DNA from: a bacterium
Lineage (GTDB): Bacteria > Planctomycetota > Planctomycetia > Planctomycetales > Planctomycetaceae
Length of the DNA: 64,000 nt
Reading direction: 5' to 3'
Assembly (NCBI GenBank): GCA_016124895.1
Contig: WGMU01000064.1
Span: 1-64,000, forward strand
In this document: positions 26,217 to 35,506 of the stretch, piece by piece
Numbering within the stretch: the stretch's first letter is position 1
Layout of the letters: every line of letters begins with the position of its first letter
Notes under the pieces: generated by a model
Seen by the model: only the letters and a program-made list of their open reading frames with translations
The model's database searches: none
Told to the model about the DNA's origin: nothing
Program-made: the position numbers and the translations under genes

Positions 26217-28589
26217 TCAGCACCTCTTTTCCTGCCGCTTCGGATTTTCGAATCGGTTCAGCCACGCCAGTCCGATCGCCAGTTGCCCGGCTGCCAGTCC
26301 GCCATCGTTGGGCGGGATACTCGTATGACGCCCGACTTCCCGCGGCAGCTTCGCAAGTTCGTCGAGCACCCGTTCGGTCAGCAGCCTGTTTTGAAAGACG
26401 CCTCCGGTCAACACGACTGGCAGTTCGAACCGCTGAGCCACGTCCGCGATTGCCCTCGCCAGACTGTGATGAAACTTCGCAGCCATGAGGCCCGTTGAGC
26501 ACTGTTGCTGCCGATCTGCGAGCAACTGCCGCACCATCGGCCGCCAGTCGATTTGCAGCGGTGAGGTCTCTGAAATCTCAAATCCACAGGCATCGGCATT
26601 TGAGATGTCCGCAGCCGATTCCAGCAGCATCGCCGGCTGCCCTTCAAAATCTGCGGACTCGACGTCGAGAATCAAAGACGCGACGCCATCAAACAATCGT
26701 CCGGCACTGGTTGTCAGCGGTGCGAGCTGACTTTCGACGAGCGCAGCGACCGCAGCCGGGTCACGCACGCGGCTCGTGTTCAAACCGCGCGGCGCACTAA
26801 GAAACTCGACGACGGACTCCAGCCCGGAAGTCTCATACAACAACGAGGCAGCGGCGCGCCACGGCTCACGAACGGCCGTTTCACCGCCGGGCAATCGAAA
26901 TGGACGCAGGTGCGCAACGCGCTCAAAGCCGTGAACCGTCGCCCGCAGAAACTCACCGCCCCAGACCGTGCCGTCCGGCCCGTAACCCGTTCCATCAAAC
27001 GCAACACCGAGCACTTCGCGGTCGAGCCAGTCGTTGTCGATCATCGCAGTGACGACGTGCGCATGATGATGCTGCACGGCGAGCGTCTCAGTTCCGCTGG
27101 CTTCAGCCCACCGCGTTGTGAAGTAGTCCGGATGCCGGTCATGCACGATCAGCCTGGCGTCGCAGCGGAACAACGACTGGAGCTGCTCGACCTGTTGAAC
27201 AAACCGCTGGCGCGACGCGAGCGAATCGAGATCGCCGAGGTGCGGTCCCAGTACGGCCTGCTGCCCGTTGAACAGAGCCAGTGCCTGCTTCTGATGGCCG
27301 CCGACCGCCAGAACGGATGGCCGTTCTTCGTGCTCCCTGCAGAACTGTCGCGTGAACCGTTCAATTGCCGGCAGCGGCACCGGCGCAAGACCGCGGGCAT
27401 TACGAATGGTGACGGGGCGATTCGCGATGACGCGCACAACGCTGTCGTCGATTGGCCGGACGATCGGTCGATCGTGATGCAGCCAGACGTCCGCCACGCC
27501 GCTCAGGTCGCGTTCGGCAGCGGAGGGCTCGACTGCGAGCGGGTCGCCATCGACGTTGCCACTTGTCACGACCAGCGGTCCGCCAACTCGCTCAAGCAGC
27601 AGCCGGTGCAGCGGAGTCGTCGGCAGAAACAGTCCCAGCTCGCGCAGCCCCGGATGGATGCCTTCGTCAAGTTTTGTTTGTCGGTCGCTTCGCGCCGTCA
27701 CCAGGACAATCGGATTGGAAGGGGCCGCCAGAGTTTCGCATTCTGCCTCGGACAGCACTGCCAGCTCGCCTGCGTCGGCAAGGGACCGCACCATCACCGC
27801 CAGCGGCTTCAACGGTCGCCGTTTGCGTTCCCGCAGTCGAGCGTTCGCAGCCGGGTTCGTCGCGTCCACGATGAGCTGATACCCGCCGAGCCCGCGCAGC
27901 GCGAGCACTTTGCCAGCGAGCACAGCTTCCGCAGCAATCGCGACCGCATCCTTGTCACCGGCAGATGCGTATGGCCGAACGTCGCCACAACCATCCGGCC
28001 GGGAAAGGGCCAATGATGGGCCGCAGGCCAGGCAGGCGTTTGTCTGCGCGTGAAACCGGCGATCGCCGGGACTGGTGAATTCATCACAGCAGGCCGGACA
28101 CAGATCGAACGCAGTCATGCTCGTGCGACAGCGATCGTACGGCAGCGCGTCGATGATCGAATAACGCGGCCCGCAGTTCGTGCAGCTTGCAAAGGGATAG
28201 CCACTCCGCCGGTCTGCCTCGCTCAACACATCCTGCAGACACGCCGGGCAAGCGGCCAGGTCGCGCGGTACGCGCGTTGCCAACGGGCCACTCGTCAGCG
28301 ACGCGACGATCTGGAAAGTCCCGGCTCCAGATGCTTCACACGAAGTCACGTCGGCGATCGAAACGCGAGCGATCGATGCCAGGTGCTCGGAAAGCTCCCG
28401 CTGAAAACGATCAACGGCAACGGCGTCACCTTCCACCTGTAACTGCACGCCGTCAGCCGCGTTGCGGACAAACCCGGAGAGCTGCAGTTCCTCCGCCAGC
28501 CGAACGACCGCGGGACGTAGACCGACACCCTGCACCTGGCCGTGCAGCGTCATACGCAGAGCAGTGGTCGGCACGCAGGTTTTCCTCAT
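26217..28589 (-). CDS. hypF: Carbamoyltransferase HypF
   Basis: A 790-residue enzyme that makes carbamoyl-AMP from carbamoyl phosphate and passes the carbamoyl group to HypE. The domains are in normal order: acylphosphatase-like (about 10-95, HGQVQGVGLRPAVVRLA), two zinc fingers (CPACLQDV...CTNCGPRYS and CPACCDEF...CLACGPS), YrdC-like (about 215-390, KVLALRGLGGYQLIVDA, KPLAVMVR), and Kae1-like (about 410-785, VQHHHAHVVTAMIDN, GVAFDGTGYGPDGTVWGGEFL, TGGVFQNRLLTE). Its start overlaps the end of hypB by four bases. Confidence 0.97.
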   Translation of the reverse strand: MRKTCVPTTALRMTLHGQVQGVGLRPAVVRLAEELQLSGFVRNAADGVQLQVEGDAVAVDRFQRELSEHLASIARVSIADVTSCEASGAGTFQIVASLTSGPLATRVPRDLAACPACLQDVLSEADRRSGYPFASCTNCGPRYSIIDALPYDRCRTSMTAFDLCPACCDEFTSPGDRRFHAQTNACLACGPSLALSRPDGCGDVRPYASAGDKDAVAIAAEAVLAGKVLALRGLGGYQLIVDATNPAANARLRERKRRPLKPLAVMVRSLADAGELAVLSEAECETLAAPSNPIVLVTARSDRQTKLDEGIHPGLRELGLFLPTTPLHRLLLERVGGPLVVTSGNVDGDPLAVEPSAAERDLSGVADVWLHHDRPIVRPIDDSVVRVIANRPVTIRNARGLAPVPLPAIERFTRQFCREHEERPSVLAVGGHQKQALALFNGQQAVLGPHLGDLDSLASRQRFVQQVEQLQSLFRCDARLIVHDRHPDYFTTRWAEASGTETLAVQHHHAHVVTAMIDNDWLDREVLGVAFDGTGYGPDGTVWGGEFLRATVHGFERVAHLRPFRLPGGETAVREPWRAAASLLYETSGLESVVEFLSAPRGLNTSRVRDPAAVAALVESQLAPLTTSAGRLFDGVASLILDVESADFEGQPAMLLESAADISNADACGFEISETSPLQIDWRPMVRQLLADRQQQCSTGLMAAKFHHSLARAIADVAQRFELPVVLTGGVFQNRLLTERVLDELAKLPREVGRHTSIPPNDGGLAAGQLAIGLAWLNRFENPKRQEKRC

Positions 28590-29290
28590 TGAGCAGTCGA
28601 ATGCGGATCAGTGGTCCAAAGCGGAGATAACAGCGACTGTCGACACTCGTCGAGATAGTCGCACCAGTCAGCGATGCCGTCGCCGTTCAGCGAGCAGACA
28701 GAAATCGTTGTCAGCTCCGGCTGAATCAGTCGCGCGTCCTCGATCGCCGCGTCGACAGAAAACGGTACGTGTGGAAGCAGATCGAGCTTGCTGATCACCA
28801 TCGTCTGGCTGGTGCGGAACATTTTCGGGTACTTGCCCGGCTTGTCGTCGCCCTCGGTCACACTCAGCAGAACAACGCGCAGATGCTCGGCCAGATCGTG
28901 CGACGCCGGGCAGACAAGATTGCCGACGTTTTCAATGAACAGAAAGTCGAAGTCGTCGCTGCCGAGTTTCTCCAGTCCCTGTTTCACGAGCGGGATTTCC
29001 AGATGACACGCGCCGCCAGTCGTCAGTTGCTCGACGGGACAATGCGGAGCCAGTCGCTGTGCATCACGGTCGGTTGCGAGATCGCCAACGAGCACCGCCA
29101 TCTTCCGCTGCCCGGCCCAGTGCTTTGCGGTCGCTTCGAGCAGGGCGGTTTTCCCGGCTCCGGGCGACGACAAAACGTTAATGACCAGCGTACCGTGACG
29201 CGCGAACTGCTGCCGCAGTTCCTCGGCCTGTCGGCGCAGTTCCGCTTTCACATCGCGGTTGACGGGGATGGTTTTCGTGGCTGCGTTCAT
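28586..29290 (-). CDS. hypB: Hydrogenase nickel incorporation GTPase HypB
   Basis: A 234-residue G3E GTPase that helps deliver nickel to the hydrogenase large subunit. The P-loop is VLSSPGAGKTALLEAT, switch regions include VLVGDLATDRDAQRL and GGACHLE, G3 is in FLFIENVGNLVCP, and SKLDLLP is the NKxD-type base motif. There is no N-terminal His-rich nickel store. The ATG at 29290 overlaps the stop of hypA as ATGA; the longer frame to 29440 is shadow of hypA. Confidence 0.96.
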   Translation of the reverse strand: MNAATKTIPVNRDVKAELRRQAEELRQQFARHGTLVINVLSSPGAGKTALLEATAKHWAGQRKMAVLVGDLATDRDAQRLAPHCPVEQLTTGGACHLEIPLVKQGLEKLGSDDFDFLFIENVGNLVCPASHDLAEHLRVVLLSVTEGDDKPGKYPKMFRTSQTMVISKLDLLPHVPFSVDAAIEDARLIQPELTTISVCSLNGDGIADWCDYLDECRQSLLSPLWTTDPHSTAQ

Positions 29291-29664
29291 GGCTGCTCCC
29301 GTGAAACGGATTCGGTTTGCGGCTGGCGGATTTCGATGTCGAGCAATCGAAACTCCTCGCCGCTGATCACTCGCACGCGAGTCGACTCGCACGCCGGGCA
29401 GACAAACCGAAACCGCTCGATGTCGAATTCGTTGCCGCACTCGCGACAGATTGCCGACAGCGGCACTTCCTCGACCTTCAGTTCCGCGCCGCGGCAGGGC
29501 GTCGAGTCAACCTGCTCGGCAAACGCAATCTCGACAAGCGGCCGCTCGACGCCCGACAGCGGCCCCATCTCGACGCGAATCGTGACAATGGACTCACCAC
29601 CGTGTTCGACGAGCAACTCGCCAACCTGTCGCAGCAGCGAACGAACCAGCGACGCTTCATGCAC
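29287..29664 (-). CDS. hypA: Hydrogenase nickel metallochaperone HypA
   Basis: A 125-residue protein when started at GTG 29664, giving M(V)HEASLVRSLL; HypA needs His at position 2 for nickel, so this start is preferred over the longer ATG frame to 29736, whose first 24 codons do not resemble the family. A zinc site is visible in CRECGNEF (about 82-89) and CPACEST. First gene of hypABFCDE and coupled to hypB by a four-base overlap. Confidence 0.92.
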   Translation of the reverse strand: MHEASLVRSLLRQVGELLVEHGGESIVTIRVEMGPLSGVERPLVEIAFAEQVDSTPCRGAELKVEEVPLSAICRECGNEFDIERFRFVCPACESTRVRVISGEEFRLLDIEIRQPQTESVSREQP

Positions 29665-29779
29665 GACAAGTATCCTCGCTGTAAGTGAAGTCGGCTGCTG
29701 CGTCGTCTGGTTGCAGGCCGTAGCGACGGTTCCCACCGGCCGGATTTCACAGGAGTGATACCCGGATCTCTGAATGTTC

Positions 29780-30739
29780 TCAGCGGCTTTTTATCAGAAA
29801 GACGCTTGTCGCTTCGCCGCCGGACAGAACGGCGGCGACGTCGCGGCAGACGGTTTCGACGACGCGTTCCTGAGCCTCGTGAGTGAACGCTCCGATGTGC
29901 GGTGTCAGGATGACGTTGTCGAGCTTCTCGAACTCTCCGATCGCTGGAGGCTCGGACGTGCGAACGTCGAGCGCGGCACCGGCAATCCGACGGTCACGCA
30001 GAGCTGCAAGCAGGTCGATCTCGCTGACGGTTTCGCCGCGCGAGGCGTTGATAAAAAATGCGGATAGCTTCATCTGACCGAAGAGCTGTGAGTTGAACAT
30101 CGCACGCGTCTGGTCTGTCAGCGGCACGTGGGCCGAAACGAAGTCGCTGGCTGCCAGCAGTTCGGGAAGCGAAACCAGTTCGACGTTCAACTCGCGAATC
30201 TGCGGGCTTGCGGAATCGACGAAGTCGTCATGCGCGATCAGCCTCATGCCGAACGCGGCTGCCCGCTGAGCGACGAGACGGCCGATCCGTCCCAGACCAA
30301 CGATGCCCAGCGTCTTCTGAAACAGTTCGCCGCCCGTGAAGCCGATTCGGTCCCAGCCACCGTTTCGCGTGTCCTGCCACGCAGCGGGAAGACGTCGGAC
30401 AAGACTGAGCATCAGACCGAGTACGAGTTCAGCAACCGAAACCGAATTCTCACTCGGAGCGTAACTGACGACGACGCCAGCCTCCGCGGCGGCGCGAGTG
30501 TCGACATTGTCGAGTCCCGCTCCGGCCCGCGCAATGATCCTCAGTTGGGACGCCTGCTGAATCAGTTCACGAGTCACTTGCGTCTGGTTGCGGACGATGA
30601 TCGCTTTTGCGGTCTGCAGCGCCGCAGCAAGATCGTCGGGCCGGTTCCATAGAGTTGGTTCAAACCGGACGTCGTGAGTCTCACACAGTCGCTGCATCGC
30701 GACGCCGACGATGTCTTCCGTAACAACGATCTCGCTCAC
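29780..30739 (-). CDS. D-isomer 2-hydroxyacid dehydrogenase (phosphoglycerate dehydrogenase-like)
   Basis: A 319-residue NAD-dependent dehydrogenase without the C-terminal ACT or ASB domains of full SerA. The NAD-binding loop is LGIVGLGRIGRLVAQ (about 143-157). Catalytic residues appear in order: Arg in FFINASRGETVSE, Glu in LDVRTSEPPA, His in LTPHIGAFTHEA. It could oxidise 3-phosphoglycerate or another D-2-hydroxyacid. It is 16 bases downstream of the secreted-protein gene on the same strand, without an evident functional link. Confidence 0.9.
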   Translation of the reverse strand: MSEIVVTEDIVGVAMQRLCETHDVRFEPTLWNRPDDLAAALQTAKAIIVRNQTQVTRELIQQASQLRIIARAGAGLDNVDTRAAAEAGVVVSYAPSENSVSVAELVLGLMLSLVRRLPAAWQDTRNGGWDRIGFTGGELFQKTLGIVGLGRIGRLVAQRAAAFGMRLIAHDDFVDSASPQIRELNVELVSLPELLAASDFVSAHVPLTDQTRAMFNSQLFGQMKLSAFFINASRGETVSEIDLLAALRDRRIAGAALDVRTSEPPAIGEFEKLDNVILTPHIGAFTHEAQERVVETVCRDVAAVLSGGEATSVFLIKSR

Positions 30740-30755
30740 GCGATGGCTCCTGCTC

Positions 30756-31445
30756 TTATTTCTTTGATGGCTTCTCTGCTGGCCGCGGACGGGAATGCAC
30801 GGCGGTCACGGCGTCGAGGTCAAAGCCAGCAGCGCCGTCATCGCCGCCAAAAGACTGCACGTCGGTAATCCGGACGAAGCGGACGACTTTAATTCCGATC
30901 TCTTTCAAATCGAACGCGTCGCCACCTGCGATTTTCGGGTTGGTCGGATCAATCTCGTTCTTTTCAGCGTTGGCCAGTACGGGATGGTGCCCCGCACAAC
31001 CTTTGCGTGACGCCGTGTCATAAGGAAATCCGGTCCAGGTCTCGCCGTCAAAGCTGACCTCAACTTTAGCTAGTTCAAAGAAGCCGAAGTCCGGATCGTT
31101 GCCTGGCGCGGCGAGGAATGGATTCTCGAAAACGATGAAGTCCGGACCGGGGCCATCGAAGACTTCGTTATCGACGAACTCGACCGTGATGCTGCCGCCT
31201 TCGCCCAGCGAGAGCACATCGCGGCCGGCTTCCAGCCTGCCTCCCCCCTGTGGCGGGCCGAGCACGATGTCCGGCAGTTTGTCCTCGCCATTACCGCCAC
31301 CCGAGCCGCGTTGAAACATGACAACACGGTCAATGAACGGCGTCGGCTTCTTGGGATGCTCAATGTCTGCTGGCCCGGCAAGCTGCGCGATCAGTGACTG
31401 GCCGATGGTCAACAGTGTGAGCAGGAGGCAAAACAGTTTATTCAT
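30756..31445 (-). CDS. Secreted protein of unknown function
   Basis: A 229-residue exported protein. MNKLFCLLLTLLTIGQSLIA is a clear signal peptide, which fixes the start at ATG 31445. The mature part has beta-rich sequence (GGSITVEFVDNEVFDGPGPDFIVFENPF, KVEVSFDGETWTGFPYD, VVRFVRITDVQSFGG) like bacterial cell-surface proteins with a galactose-binding-type fold. No catalytic motif is evident. The start overlaps the last eight bases of uvrC, so the two are probably cotranscribed by position only. Confidence 0.78.
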   Translation of the reverse strand: MNKLFCLLLTLLTIGQSLIAQLAGPADIEHPKKPTPFIDRVVMFQRGSGGGNGEDKLPDIVLGPPQGGGRLEAGRDVLSLGEGGSITVEFVDNEVFDGPGPDFIVFENPFLAAPGNDPDFGFFELAKVEVSFDGETWTGFPYDTASRKGCAGHHPVLANAEKNEIDPTNPKIAGGDAFDLKEIGIKVVRFVRITDVQSFGGDDGAAGFDLDAVTAVHSRPRPAEKPSKK

Positions 31446-32784
31446 CAAACGTCGACTTCTTTCGCAGCAGGTGGTGGTAGTGCTGAGCAAACCGGTGAGC
31501 TTCGTCACGGACGTACTGCAGCAGTCGCAGAGCGAACGAATGGCGGCTCAGGCGGTGAGGTTCGGATTCGCCGGGCAGGAAGACTTCTTCTTCGCGTTTC
31601 GCCAGCGACAACGTAAACGGCGGTTCGACGTCCAGGCTGCGAAGTGCATCCATTGCCGCATTGAGCTGCCCCTTACCCCCGTCGATCAGCAGCAGGTCGG
31701 GAAACGATTCACCTTCCTGAGCCAGCCGTTTGAAGCGTCGCAGAATAACCTCGTGAATCGAGGCGAAGTCATCGACACCGTCGACCGTCCGGATTTTGAA
31801 TCGCTTGTAACCGTGCTTGAACGGCAGGCCGTCGATGAACTGGACAAGGCTGGCAACAGTCTCGCCGCCCTGCAGATGCGCGATATCAACGCCCTCAATG
31901 CGGCGTGGAGGAGCCGGGAGTTTGAAGGCACGCCGCAGACCTTCAACGCCCTTTTTCGGATCGATAAAGAAGACTTCCGGCTGCACGTCTTCGTTGAGAT
32001 CGCCCCGCAGGCTGAGATCATCCAGCGCCTTGATCTCGTCGCGGATTCGCGCGGCGCGTTCAAACTTCAGTTCGGCCGCGGCTGTCTGCATTTCGTCACG
32101 CAGTTCTTTAAGCAGTCGCGACTTCTTCCCGTCGAGGAACAGCCGCAGACGATGGATGTCGCGGCGGTAATCTTCCTTACTGATTCGCAGATTACACGGA
32201 GCGGTACACTGGTTGATACTTGCCAGCAGGCACGGCCGGTACCAGCGCCACTTTTCGTCGCCGTCTTCGATGTCCAGCGAGCAGTTGCGGAAACGGAAGA
32301 TCTTCTGCAGCACCGAGATCGTCGCCCGCAGCTTCTTCGCACTGGTAAACGGTCCGTAAAGTTTGACGCCCTTCGATTCCGGTTTCCGGGTGAACTCGAC
32401 GCGCGGGAAGTCTTCGTGCGTCGTAATCTGCAGGTACGGAAACGACTTGTCGTCTTTCAGTTCAGTATTGAACCGCGGTTGAATGTCCTTGATGAGCCGC
32501 GCTTCGAGCAGCAGAGCGTCGACCTCGCTGTCCGTCGGAACAAAGTCGATGTCGCGGATCTCCAGTACGAGGTCCGCGGTGCGACGATCCGCAGCGGCAG
32601 CCTCCGTGAAGTAGCTGCCCGCCCGGCTGCGCAGATTGACGGCCTTGCCGACATAGATCACCCGGCCAAGCGCGTCCTTCATCAGATACACGCCGGACGT
32701 CGTCGGAAACGTGCGCACTTTCTCATGCGGCGGCGTTTCAACGTCCGAAGCAGGCGGTTGCGGGCTGGTCGGCGAGTCACTCAT
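31438..32784 (-). CDS. uvrC: Excinuclease ABC subunit C, short form
   Basis: A 448-residue UvrC that makes the incisions in nucleotide excision repair. An N-terminal GIY-YIG nuclease (about 20-100: TSGVYLMKDALGRVIYVGKAVNLRSR), Cys-rich CLLASINQCTAPCN, a UVR helical hairpin (AELKFERAARIRDEIKAL) and the RNase-H-like nuclease (IEGVDIAHLQGGETVASLVQF, LLIDGGKGQLNAA, SFALRLLQYVRDEAHRFA) are present. The sequence stops at HYHHLLRKKSTFDE, so the C-terminal HhH2 DNA-binding domain found in the roughly 600-residue E. coli protein is missing. The ATG at 32784 is chosen over an upstream one ten codons away. Confidence 0.93.
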   Translation of the reverse strand: MSDSPTSPQPPASDVETPPHEKVRTFPTTSGVYLMKDALGRVIYVGKAVNLRSRAGSYFTEAAAADRRTADLVLEIRDIDFVPTDSEVDALLLEARLIKDIQPRFNTELKDDKSFPYLQITTHEDFPRVEFTRKPESKGVKLYGPFTSAKKLRATISVLQKIFRFRNCSLDIEDGDEKWRWYRPCLLASINQCTAPCNLRISKEDYRRDIHRLRLFLDGKKSRLLKELRDEMQTAAAELKFERAARIRDEIKALDDLSLRGDLNEDVQPEVFFIDPKKGVEGLRRAFKLPAPPRRIEGVDIAHLQGGETVASLVQFIDGLPFKHGYKRFKIRTVDGVDDFASIHEVILRRFKRLAQEGESFPDLLLIDGGKGQLNAAMDALRSLDVEPPFTLSLAKREEEVFLPGESEPHRLSRHSFALRLLQYVRDEAHRFAQHYHHLLRKKSTFDE

Positions 32785-32871
32785 GGCGGGAGTGTAGACC
32801 GGACGCGGCTGCAATTCCGGTTCGCGAGTGAATTTCTGGTCGCAGCCGAGTCGGGATCGTCAACCTGTCAA

Positions 32872-33285
32872 TCAGCCCTTGCGTGGTCGCACAACAAGCT
32901 GGCTGATCACGTTCTCGACTGCGGCAACCTGGCGAACCAGACGCGCAAAGTCCGGTTCCTCATCGCAGGTTTCGACGACACCCTGCAGACACAGGCCGTT
33001 GTTCATCCGACGGACGATCAATGATGAGAACGCCAGGTCGGATTGCCCGAGCAGATGCCGATGGACCTGCAATTCGGTTGTGTGGGGCAGTTCGTGGCAC
33101 CCCGAGCCAGCGGCGTCCTCTTCAAACGGCAACCGGCTGCCAGCTCGGCTTCGCTGCGCCGGCAATGCCGTTTCTGCCCCGGCTGACGTTTCAGCGGCAG
33201 CCGCTTCGGCCAGTTGGCGAGCCAGCCGCGGTGCCGGCACACGCGCCACATGCGGCCCTTCAGTTCGTTTCGTTTTCTGAGCCAT
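32872..33285 (-). CDS. BON-domain protein
   Basis: A 137-residue protein with a disordered basic/Ala-rich N-terminal half and a C-terminal BON-like module (about 85-135: DLAFSSLIVRRMNNGLCLQGVVETCDEEPDFARLVRQVAAVENVISQLVV cut into its strands and helices). No signal peptide is seen. AAGGAGGGG lies about six bases before ATG 33285, a strong ribosome site that decides the start over an earlier ATG. BON modules bind membranes or ligands; the role here is not known. Confidence 0.75.
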   Translation of the reverse strand: MAQKTKRTEGPHVARVPAPRLARQLAEAAAAETSAGAETALPAQRSRAGSRLPFEEDAAGSGCHELPHTTELQVHRHLLGQSDLAFSSLIVRRMNNGLCLQGVVETCDEEPDFARLVRQVAAVENVISQLVVRPRKG

Positions 33286-33439
33286 CGCACCCCTCCTTGA
33301 ACGCCCTGGAGACGTCACGGAGTTTATCCACCAATCAGCTATTGTGAATCAGTTTTTCGCACAACTGCTTGCGGCTTCCCGCCTGTGGGATTGCTCGCAA
33401 AGTGGCGTCAGATTCGCAAGACGGCGTTCAGCCCGAAAT

Positions 33440-33820
33440 CTATTTTTCGTAAACCTGTTTCGGGTCGAAGACGCGTTCGCCGACGACGTCTGTTTCTCCC
33501 GTGGCCGGGTCAAGCTTGCGGAAGAAGCAGCTTTTGTAACCTTCGTGACAGGCGGCTCCGCCGATCTGGTTGACGCGGATCAGCAGCGTGTCGGCATCGC
33601 AGTCATAGAAGATGCTCTTCACTTCCTGGACGTTGCCGCTTTCTTCGCCTTTTCGCCACAGCTTCTGGCGACTGCGGCTGTAATAGCAGACGCGGCCCGA
33701 CTTCAGCGTCTCCTGCCAGGCTTCCTTGTTCATATAAGCCAGCATCAGGACGTCGCCGGTTACATCGTCCTGAGCGATGACGGGAATCAGTTCCATCTTT
33801 TCAAAGTTGGGACCGCTCAC
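33440..33820 (-). CDS. hisI: Phosphoribosyl-AMP cyclohydrolase
   Basis: A 126-residue HisI that opens the adenine ring of phosphoribosyl-AMP in the third step of histidine synthesis. Family motifs are all present: [46 protein letters not shown] and the metal-binding [11 protein letters not shown]. There is no fused HisE domain and no other his gene nearby. Confidence 0.96.
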   Translation of the reverse strand: MSGPNFEKMELIPVIAQDDVTGDVLMLAYMNKEAWQETLKSGRVCYYSRSRQKLWRKGEESGNVQEVKSIFYDCDADTLLIRVNQIGGAACHEGYKSCFFRKLDPATGETDVVGERVFDPKQVYEK

Positions 33821-33936
33821 GGCAGTGTCTCCCTGGGTCGAATGTTGCAGACGATCGCGTCGCGTGAAATTCGAGCGTGACGGCGTTCGGCTTCAGCGGG
33901 TTCGCGATACGAGCCGGCAGCGCAAACCATTCTGAA

Positions 33937-33980
33937 AAACGAAAAACCGCTCAGCCCCAGACGCCGGGCACTGAGCGGTT
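33937..33980 (-). terminator. Rho-independent terminator after tRNA-Cys
   Basis: On the minus strand, AACCGCTCAG (33980-33971) pairs perfectly with CTGAGCGGTT (33954-33945), with a further GCCC/GGGC pairing in the loop, and is followed by TTTTTCGTTTTTC. It lies six bases beyond the tRNA-Cys 3' end. Confidence 0.85.
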
Positions 33981-33985
33981 CAAAG

Positions 33986-34057
33986 AGGCGCCGCCCGGAT
34001 TCGAACCGGGGATGACGGATTTGCAATCCGTTGCCTTAGCCACTTGGCCACGGCGCC
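33986..34057 (-). tRNA. tRNA-Cys (anticodon GCA)
   Basis: On the minus strand a 72-nt cloverleaf folds: acceptor GGCGCCG with CGGCGCC, anticodon stem ACGGA with TCCGT around loop TTGCAAA (anticodon GCA), and T arm CCCGG-TTCGAAT-CCGGG. The discriminator base is T(73), the identity element of tRNA-Cys. CCA is not encoded. It lies 165 bases upstream of hisI on the same strand, with its own terminator between them. Confidence 0.95.
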
Positions 34058-34690
34058 CAGATGTCAGGCCGAAGCCTGCGTGTTTCAACCGTTTGAGTGC
34101 AGGTTGCGGAGACTGTGAAATCGGGCCAGCTCTGCGAAATCCTGCGGTCTGGGGCAATTTGGAGCGGATCGTAGTCCGCTCTCAGAACACCTGCAAGGCT
34201 CGCTATTGAGTCCTCAAATCACCGGTTTCCCCCGGTAAATCTGCACAAAAGCCGCGGCCAAACCACGGATTGATCTGTTCTGAAAAAGCCCCATAGAATT
34301 GCTACAGACCTGCTATCGGCATCAGACGATAGAATCTTGACTTTCAGTGCAATCGTGACGCGACAGTCGAGTCTGTCCTCGTGGGCACTTCGGCTGTCGT
34401 TGCACGGCTGCATCCGGACTCACTGGATCCCGGGCTGGGACAACGTCAGGCCCTGGCGAGTTCGGAGACGTGGAACCGCGTCAGAATCTTCAGTGCTGCT
34501 CCTCAGCAGCGACCGGCGACGTGATTCCGGCGGGGTGGCTGCGGCCCTCCCGTCAGCTCCGGCGGAGACGATCTGTCGGCGGTGACAGATCAATCCAGAA
34601 GGCGGCTGCAACACTCAAACAGAAAGACTTCAACAGCCGCGACAACTCGTCAGAGGGCTCCTGACCCGGACTTCCGAGAAAGGAGCACAC
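34058..34690. other. 633-bp region without a supported gene
   Basis: Between tRNA-Cys (minus) and the gene at 34691 (plus). Only frames below 85 codons occur, on both strands, without family resemblance. The last 20 bases hold a ribosome site (AAAGGAG) for the next gene. Promoters of tRNA-Cys and of the next gene must lie here, but I cannot place them. Confidence 0.5.
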
Positions 34691-35248
34691 ATGATTCCAT
34701 TGATGACTGGGGAAGAGGCGCTGCGGCGACTGTTTGCAGCACTCACCGAGCAGACTTTCCAGACCGAACTGGGTGTCGCTGATCCTGCGCTCACGGACTA
34801 CCTGGTCGACCTGCTGGTCCGCTTTGCCCGTTCAGAAGCCGTAACCGGCTATCGCGACGCCGAAGGCCGCCGTCTGACTCAGGTCGTCGACATGCTCCAG
34901 GAAGCCGAGCATCGTCAGGCAAAGCCGCGACGCGAACTGCTCCGCCACATCGGCGACTATACGCTCTTCTGGACCGGCGTTTTCCCCGAAGCTCTTCCAC
35001 GACTGCAGGCCCCCGACCGCAAGGACTACCTGATCAGTTACGAGCAGCACGGCCGGAAGTCGTACCTCATCGCCAGCCGGTTTGAGGAGCAGCCGTTCGA
35101 GAATGAAGCTCCGGTTCTGCGACGTCTTGCCGAGGAATACGACCTCTGCCGTCAGGGTCTCAGTCTCGTCCGACAGGAATGGGACCGTCTCCCCGCCGAA
35201 GAACTCACCCGTTATGGCATGGCAGAAGACGGCAGTGACACAGACTGA
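34691..35248 (+). CDS. Conserved hypothetical protein, planctomycete type
   Basis: A 185-residue soluble, mostly helical, acidic protein that I recognise only as a type common in planctomycetes without assigned function. No signal peptide or membrane helix. Notable stretches are RRELLRHIGDYTLFWTGVFPEAL and RKDYLISYEQHGRKSYLIAS. GAAAGGAG seven bases before ATG 34691 supports the start. Confidence 0.75.
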   Translation: MIPLMTGEEALRRLFAALTEQTFQTELGVADPALTDYLVDLLVRFARSEAVTGYRDAEGRRLTQVVDMLQEAEHRQAKPRRELLRHIGDYTLFWTGVFPEALPRLQAPDRKDYLISYEQHGRKSYLIASRFEEQPFENEAPVLRRLAEEYDLCRQGLSLVRQEWDRLPAEELTRYGMAEDGSDTD

Positions 35249-35506
35249 AAACGATCATCGCCGAGCCCATCATCGACCAGAAACCCTCATGACTTGCAGA
35301 CGACTTTTCGGGGGATCCCACTGCGCTGACGACATCTGTTTTTTCAGTGACAGCGACAGGTTGGTGGACACCGACGGTGTTGCCGCGGAACCTTTGAGAG
35401 TGGCGGCCAGGTTCAGGCTGCCATGGTTATTCGCCGAGCGGGCTTCTCTGTCATGATCGGCGATCAGTCTCCCCTGTCTGTCCGAGTTTTTCTGAGAGGA
35501 TCTGAC

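Noticed and set aside
31318-33024. 568-codon plus-strand frame opposite uvrC
   Set aside because: uvrC is unmistakable on the minus strand; the long antisense frame has no domain and is a codon-bias artefact.
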